Shown in pieces: positions 7,734 to 11,163 of a DNA stretch of 11,163 nt (positions are counted from its first letter, which is position 1; each line of letters opens with the position of its first letter). The notes beneath the pieces are model-generated. The model was not told where the DNA came from, searched no databases, and saw only the letters and a list, made by a program, of their open reading frames with translations. Source of the DNA: Eubacteriaceae bacterium (lineage in GTDB: Bacteria > Bacillota_A > Clostridia > Eubacteriales > Anaerofustaceae); the NCBI GenBank assembly GCA_031280495.1, contig JAITGT010000017.1, positions 1-11,163 on the forward strand, given 5' to 3'. Position numbers and translations under genes: made by a program.

Positions 7734-7832
7734 AAGGCTCGAAAGGCAGGGACGCGGCTATATTTCAAAAAAGCTGTATTATTCAGGGCGCATTCCTGCA
7801 AAACCACGAACAATGTAAAGCGGCAGCCACAG

Positions 7833-7890
7833 AAAGGAGCGCGAGGCGCATTCATCCAAGCAGCAAGGCGGATCTGTGCGCCGATGTTTA
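7833..7890 (+). promoter_or_regulatory. Structured ribosome-binding region before the EF-G-like gene
   Basis: A strong SD, AAAGGAG (7833-7839), lies 51 nt before ATG 7891, too far to act directly. Between them GGCGCA (7845-7850) pairs with TGCGCC (7877-7882), and inside that ATCC (7854-7857) pairs with GGAT (7870-7873). Folding would leave only about 13 nt between SD and ATG. A second, weaker SD-like AAGGCGG (7865-7871) lies in the loop and inner stem, close before GTG 7876, which sits at the stem edge. Pairing is seen; function is inferred. Confidence 0.4.
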
Positions 7891-9927
7891 ATGAAGGTAT
7901 ACGAAAGCAAGGACATCCGAAACGTAGCTTTGCTTGGCCATAGCGGAAGCGGCAAGACCATTCTGGCGGAAGCTATGGCCCTGAAAACAAAGCTAATCGA
8001 AAGAATGGGCCGCGTTGAAGACAAGTCAACAATCTCGGATTTTGACAGCGAAGAGCAGGCAAGGGGCGTCTCCATCTCGGCAACGCTGATTCCAGTGGAG
8101 ACAAGCAGGACTAAGATCAACATTCTTGACACCCCAGGATATTTTGACTTCGCAGGAGAGCAGTATTCCGCCCTTCGCGTGGCAGACGCCGCTGTCATTG
8201 TGGTGGACGCGTCTGGAGGCGTGGAAGTTGGCACAGAAAAAGCTTGGGAGCTCGTTCAGGAGAGGGGCATACCCGCCATTGTCGTCATCAACAAGCTTGA
8301 CCGCGAAAACGTCGACTTTGACAAAGCGCTGGCCTCAGTGCAGGCGCTGATCGGCACAAAGGCCGCCGCCTACAATGTGCCAATCAATGCTGGGCCAGGT
8401 TTTTCGCAAATTGCGGAGGTCCTTACCGCGAATAGCTTTTCCTATCAAGGAAACACTTCCTCCGCCATGGACACTCCTGGCTCAATCGACTCCGAAATTA
8501 GCCCCCTCCGCGAAGAGATGCTAGAAACCATTGCGTCTGCCGATGAAGCGCTCATGGAAAAATACTTGGAGGAAGGCGAACTGACGCAAGCCGAAATCAC
8601 AAAAGGCATGTCCAAAGCCGTTCTCGCTGGCGAACTAGTTCCTGTATTGTGCGCTGCTGTGGAAAAAGGCATTGGCGTTGACAAGATCGCCTCAGCCATC
8701 GAAGATCTTCTTCCCTCGCCCCTTGAAGGTTCGGAATGCGAGCCAGGCAAGCCGGTAGGGCTGTTTGTGTTCAAAACGATAGCCGATCCATATGTCGGCA
8801 AAATATCCCTCTTCAAAGTAGTGAAGGGCGCCGCTGTTTCTGCCATGGAACTGCTCAATATTGACAAGGACAAGAAAGAGAAGGTCTCCCACATTTACAC
8901 CATGGCAGGCAAGAGGCAAATTGAGCTTGAGAGGCTCAACTGCGGAGACTTAGGGGCGCTGTCAAAGCTTTCCGACACAGTTACAAACAACGTTTTGTGC
9001 GATTCCAAGGAAAAATACGATATTGCGAAGATCAGTTTTCCAAAGCCAAACATCTTCCTTTCCATCACTCCGAAATCAAAAGGGGATGAAGACAAGCTTT
9101 CCAGCGGCCTTGGGCGGCTTCGCGAAGAGGATCCGACCATCTCCATTGAGCGCAACACCGAGACAAGCCAAACGCTTATCTATGGAGTGGGAGAAATGCA
9201 GGTTGAGGTCATTGCCAGCAAGCTAAAAAGCAAATTTGGTGTTGACGTTGAACTGGACATACCCATAGTCCCCTATCGCGAGACGATCAAGAAAAAAGCG
9301 ACAGCGGAAGGAAAGCACAAAAAGCAGTCCGGTGGATCTGGCCAGTTTGGAGTGGTCAGCATTGAGTTTGAGCCAACTTTCGATTTGGATGTGCGCCTCG
9401 ACTTTGTGGACAAAGTCGTAGGAGGCACAGTGCCCCGCCAATTCATTCCAGCTGTCGAGAAAGGGCTAGCCAGAGCCATTGAGCATGGAACGCTCGCCGG
9501 CTATCCCATCGTCGGCCTGCGCGCCACCCTTTTTGACGGCAAATACCATCCAGTCGACTCGGATGAAATCTCATTTGTGACTGCGGCAAACCTTGCCTAC
9601 AAAGAGGGCGTCCCGAATGCCAGCCCAGTCCTGCTTGAGCCTATATACAAAATCCGCGTCACTGTCCCTGAGCGATATATGGGAGACATCATGGGGGACC
9701 TAAACAAAAAGCGCGGCCGCATAATGGGCATGGAGCCGATTAAGGGAGGAAAGCAGCAAATCAACGCAGAAGTGCCGCTATCGGAAGTTTTTCGCTACGC
9801 AACAGATTTAAGAAGCATGACGCAAGCCCGGGGTTCCTTTGAGATGGAGTTCGAGCGCTATGAGGAAGTCCCAGCCAGCGCTTCCGACAAAATCATTGCC
9901 GATGCAAAGGCTCGCGAAAAAAAGTAG
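7891..9927 (+). CDS. EF-G-like translational GTPase (EF-G paralogue)
   Basis: A 678-residue protein with the full five-domain EF-G layout. GTPase motifs: G1 GHSGSGKT (16-23), G2 region ARGVSIS (57-63), G3 DTPG (80-83), G4 NKLD (134-137). The C-terminal part includes FDGKYHPVDSDEISF and ERYMGDIMGDLNKKRGRI, typical of EF-G domains IV and V. Canonical EF-G carries AHIDAGKT and RGITI; GHSGSGKT marks the divergent EF-G-like group, often named FusA2, found beside true EF-G. It stands alone here rather than in the str operon with rpsL, rpsG and tuf, which supports a paralogue. Role unproved: translocation or ribosome-linked work under special conditions. ATG 7891 gives the family-like MKVYESKDIRNVALLGH; GTG 7876 with AAGGCGG would add five residues. 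Confidence 0.9.
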   Translation: MKVYESKDIRNVALLGHSGSGKTILAEAMALKTKLIERMGRVEDKSTISDFDSEEQARGVSISATLIPVETSRTKINILDTPGYFDFAGEQYSALRVADAAVIVVDASGGVEVGTEKAWELVQERGIPAIVVINKLDRENVDFDKALASVQALIGTKAAAYNVPINAGPGFSQIAEVLTANSFSYQGNTSSAMDTPGSIDSEISPLREEMLETIASADEALMEKYLEEGELTQAEITKGMSKAVLAGELVPVLCAAVEKGIGVDKIASAIEDLLPSPLEGSECEPGKPVGLFVFKTIADPYVGKISLFKVVKGAAVSAMELLNIDKDKKEKVSHIYTMAGKRQIELERLNCGDLGALSKLSDTVTNNVLCDSKEKYDIAKISFPKPNIFLSITPKSKGDEDKLSSGLGRLREEDPTISIERNTETSQTLIYGVGEMQVEVIASKLKSKFGVDVELDIPIVPYRETIKKKATAEGKHKKQSGGSGQFGVVSIEFEPTFDLDVRLDFVDKVVGGTVPRQFIPAVEKGLARAIEHGTLAGYPIVGLRATLFDGKYHPVDSDEISFVTAANLAYKEGVPNASPVLLEPIYKIRVTVPERYMGDIMGDLNKKRGRIMGMEPIKGGKQQINAEVPLSEVFRYATDLRSMTQARGSFEMEFERYEEVPASASDKIIADAKAREKK

Positions 9928-9949
9928 CTCCTTGCTGCTGCATAAAGGA

Positions 9950-9979
9950 AAAGCCGGGAGAGCAATCGCTCCCGGCTTT
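9950..9979. terminator. Hairpin between convergent genes, best as terminator for the minus-strand pair
   Basis: AAAGCCGGGAG (9950-9960) pairs perfectly over 11 bp with CTCCCGGCTTT (9969-9979). On the minus strand the hairpin runs into TTTTCCTTT, a fair terminator tail for the lipoprotein transcript. On the plus strand, 22 nt after the EF-G-like stop, the tail is GAAGCGC with no T-run, so it would be weaker in that direction. Confidence 0.75.
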
Positions 9980-9986
9980 GAAGCGC

Positions 9987-10008
9987 AGGCCGCTGTGGGC
10001 TTTTTTTT
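9987..10008 (+). terminator. Second, weaker terminator for the EF-G-like gene
   Basis: AGGCC (9987-9991) pairs with GGCTT (9998-10002), one G-U pair and a 6-nt loop, running straight into eight T (10001-10008). The stem is short but the T-tract is the longest in the region. With the hairpin at 9950-9979 it may end plus-strand transcription in two steps. Confidence 0.5.
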
Positions 10009-10045
10009 AGGTGGAGCTGTTTGCGGCAACGGCTGCTGCACCCTA

Positions 10046-10564
10046 TCAAAGGCTCTTCACATCAAAGACATATCCGTTAGTGAGATCAATTGTAAACCCA
10101 TATGCAAACCCCTCTTCGCTCCGCTCCGCTTTATACATTGTCCCATCTGAGGATCCTTGCATAACAAGCTGTTCGCCGATTGGCTCAATGTAGTCAAACC
10201 CCGAAAACCTGTTGATAACAGAGGACATCAGCCCAATAAATTCTTCAACAGCCAGCTGGTTGCCTTTCTTGTCAATTGCCATTTCGACTGTCAAGCGCTC
10301 TCGGCGATCGTTTCCCTTTGTCAAGGTTAGCGTTACGCCATTTTCAGTTGTAGCGTAGTATTGGGTTAGATAGTTTTCGCTGCCTTCAGAAGGAATGAAC
10401 TCAGGCAGCTTAAACGGGTGCGATTTTTGCAGGAACTTGTTTATGTCCGTGCGCAGGTTGTCTGCATTTCCGATTCCTAGCCTTTCAAAGCCTGTCTGGC
10501 AAGAGGATAAGAGGGAAAGAAAAGTGAAGCAAAGGCAGACAATGACGCGAGATCGAAGATTCAT
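10046..10564 (-). CDS. Hypothetical lipoprotein
   Basis: A 172-residue protein of no family I recognise. The N-terminus MNLRSRVIVCLCFTFLSLLSSC is a lipoprotein signal: two basic residues, a hydrophobic core and lipobox LSSC with Cys22 as the lipid-carrying residue. The mature part is soluble and looks beta-rich (TENGVTLTLTKGNDRRERLTV, then TMYKAERSEEGFAYGFTIDL), so it should sit on the outer face of the membrane. The reading frame is open further upstream to 10684, but AAAAGGAGA lies 7 nt before ATG 10564 and only this start gives the signal peptide, so it was chosen. Its ATG overlaps the TGA of the upstream gene by 4 nt (ATGA), which implies co-transcription and coupled translation with the SpaA-like protein. 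Confidence 0.8.
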   Translation of the reverse strand: MNLRSRVIVCLCFTFLSLLSSCQTGFERLGIGNADNLRTDINKFLQKSHPFKLPEFIPSEGSENYLTQYYATTENGVTLTLTKGNDRRERLTVEMAIDKKGNQLAVEEFIGLMSSVINRFSGFDYIEPIGEQLVMQGSSDGTMYKAERSEEGFAYGFTIDLTNGYVFDVKSL

Positions 10565-10935
10565 TGCTTGGTCTCCTTTTGTTTTGCAAAGCATATTTTT
10601 GCGTAGGCTATTGAAATGCCGTCTACAGACTCTCTTCCATTTGGGGCGATCAAGAGGGTGTAGGCCCTTTCGTTTGCCTGCCAACCTGCTGCATGGCTTG
10701 CTTTAAGCAAATACGATCCAGGGCATATTGGAGAAAAGAGCGCTGCCCCTGTTTCATCTGACGAAGCTGCGCCAATTTCCTGCCCGTCTCTAAAGACAGT
10801 CAGAAACGCGCCGGAAAGCGGCGCACAGGTTTTCTCTTCTATGCACATGATCCCAAAAGGGCTGTGCCTGTGGGGAAGGCATACGCCTTTGGGCAAATAC
10901 GCGTCGCAAAACATGCGAAGGGGGCAGTCATCCAT
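10561..10935 (-). CDS. Small Cys-rich protein with a SpaA/Cna-B-like domain
   Basis: A 124-residue protein. Residues about 29-116 fit the SpaA/Cna-B (prealbumin-like) pattern: APLSGAFLTVFRDGQEIG, DETGAALFSPICPGSYLL, AAGWQANERAYTLLI, NGRESVDG. Such domains are usually extracellular stalk modules. This protein shows no signal peptide, no membrane segment and no sorting motif. The usual Glu in the YxLxE motif is Ala79 (YLLKASHAAGW), so an internal isopeptide bond is unlikely. The first 37 residues hold five Cys (4, 10, 19, 31, 37) and His22 and His24, which might bind metal; Cys71 and Cys115 follow. ATG 10935 has only a weak GGTG 6 nt upstream; GTG 10944 would add three residues, and an in-frame TAA lies just above it. 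Domain call is from pattern; function unknown. Confidence 0.65.
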   Translation of the reverse strand: MDDCPLRMFCDAYLPKGVCLPHRHSPFGIMCIEEKTCAPLSGAFLTVFRDGQEIGAASSDETGAALFSPICPGSYLLKASHAAGWQANERAYTLLIAPNGRESVDGISIAYAKICFAKQKETKQ

Positions 10936-10972
10936 TGTAAGCACCAGTACAGATTATTCCGCTGCCCATCCC

Positions 10973-11001
10973 GTTATGACTCAAACTGAAAGCTCCGTCA
11001 A
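10973..11001 (-). promoter_or_regulatory. Possible promoter of the SpaA-like/lipoprotein pair
   Basis: On the minus strand TTGACG (11001-10996, 5 of 6 to the -35), a 17-bp spacer, and CATAAC (10978-10973, 4 of 6 to the -10, both outer T missing). Transcription would start near 10966, about 30 nt before ATG 10935. Spacing and -35 are good; the -10 is poor. Confidence 0.35.
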
Positions 11002-11163
11002 TGCACTGCGTCAGCATAGCTTCAGGCGCTAAGGCTGCTGCTTGCAGACGCGCGCTGAAAAGTGCCAAAACCGGAAAAGCGCTTGTTGGCTTGAATAGGC
11101 TTGGCTGGCGTCCGGCCTATGCAAAGTGCATGCGCTTTCGAGAATGCCCCAGCTAAGCAGGGA
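11002..11163. other. Right end of window, no gene assigned
   Basis: I see no RNA gene or clear coding region here. On the minus strand two frames are open from the edge and stop at 11029 (TAG) and 11022 (TGA). Either could be the tail of a gene that starts outside the window, but neither translation resembles a family I know. Confidence 0.3.

Noticed and set aside
7813..7818. ATG-TAA minimal ORF in the EF-G-like leader
   Set aside because: No SD and no support beyond the six bases.
7779..8234. 151-codon minus-strand frame over the start of the EF-G-like gene
   Set aside because: Shadow of the GTPase gene and its leader; no family likeness.
10565..10684. 40-residue N-terminal extension of the lipoprotein frame
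   Set aside because: It would bury the lipoprotein signal and overlap the SpaA-like gene; the internal ATG 10564 has a very good SD.
11020..11080. Search for a tRNA in the G+C-rich right end
   Set aside because: No acceptor stem, anticodon arm or T-loop motif could be fitted.
1..11163. CRISPR array, insertion sequence, attachment site or origin
   Set aside because: No spaced repeats, transposase or integrase motifs, or DnaA-box clusters were noticed by eye on either strand.

Overview
The window looks like chromosomal housekeeping DNA from a Gram-positive, Bacillota-type bacterium, probably in or near the Clostridia. Three things point there: the secA-prfB pair, the tilS-hpt-ftsH cluster, and an EF-G-like paralogue with the N-terminal motif GHSGSGKT. 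Ribosome binding sites of the AGGAGG type and TATAAT promoters fit this. Base composition looks close to half G+C (not counted). No mobile element, CRISPR array, rRNA or tRNA was found. The organism cannot be named from this stretch.

Left part, minus strand (1-2638): secA (preprotein translocase ATPase) is followed after 16 nt by the first 41 codons of prfB (release factor 2), cut by the window edge. The prfB piece contains the classic in-frame UGA and +1 frameshift site (CTTTGAC), so no simple open reading frame shows it.

Middle left, plus strand (2872-6774): tilS (tRNA-Ile lysidine synthetase), hpt (hypoxanthine phosphoribosyltransferase) and ftsH (membrane AAA+ zinc protease) form a tight unit. 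It ends in an intrinsic terminator whose stem contains the ftsH stop codon. secA and tilS diverge from a 233-bp region that holds a good secA promoter with a short inverted repeat in its spacer, and a possible tilS promoter placed so that tilS could be leaderless.

Middle right, plus strand (6790-7685): an extended -10 promoter drives two small membrane-anchored proteins, one YtxH-like and one DUF948-like, ended by a 13-bp hairpin. A strong promoter and a leader of about 150 nt then precede a stand-alone EF-G-like GTPase. The leader hairpin could bring a distant Shine-Dalgarno sequence up to the start codon.

Right part, minus strand (10046-10935): a two-gene unit converges on the EF-G-like gene. 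A small cysteine-rich protein with a SpaA/Cna-B-like domain but no export signal overlaps by 4 nt a lipoprotein of no family I recognise. This pair is the least understood part of the window. The last ~220 bases hold a possible promoter for the pair and otherwise nothing I can assign.
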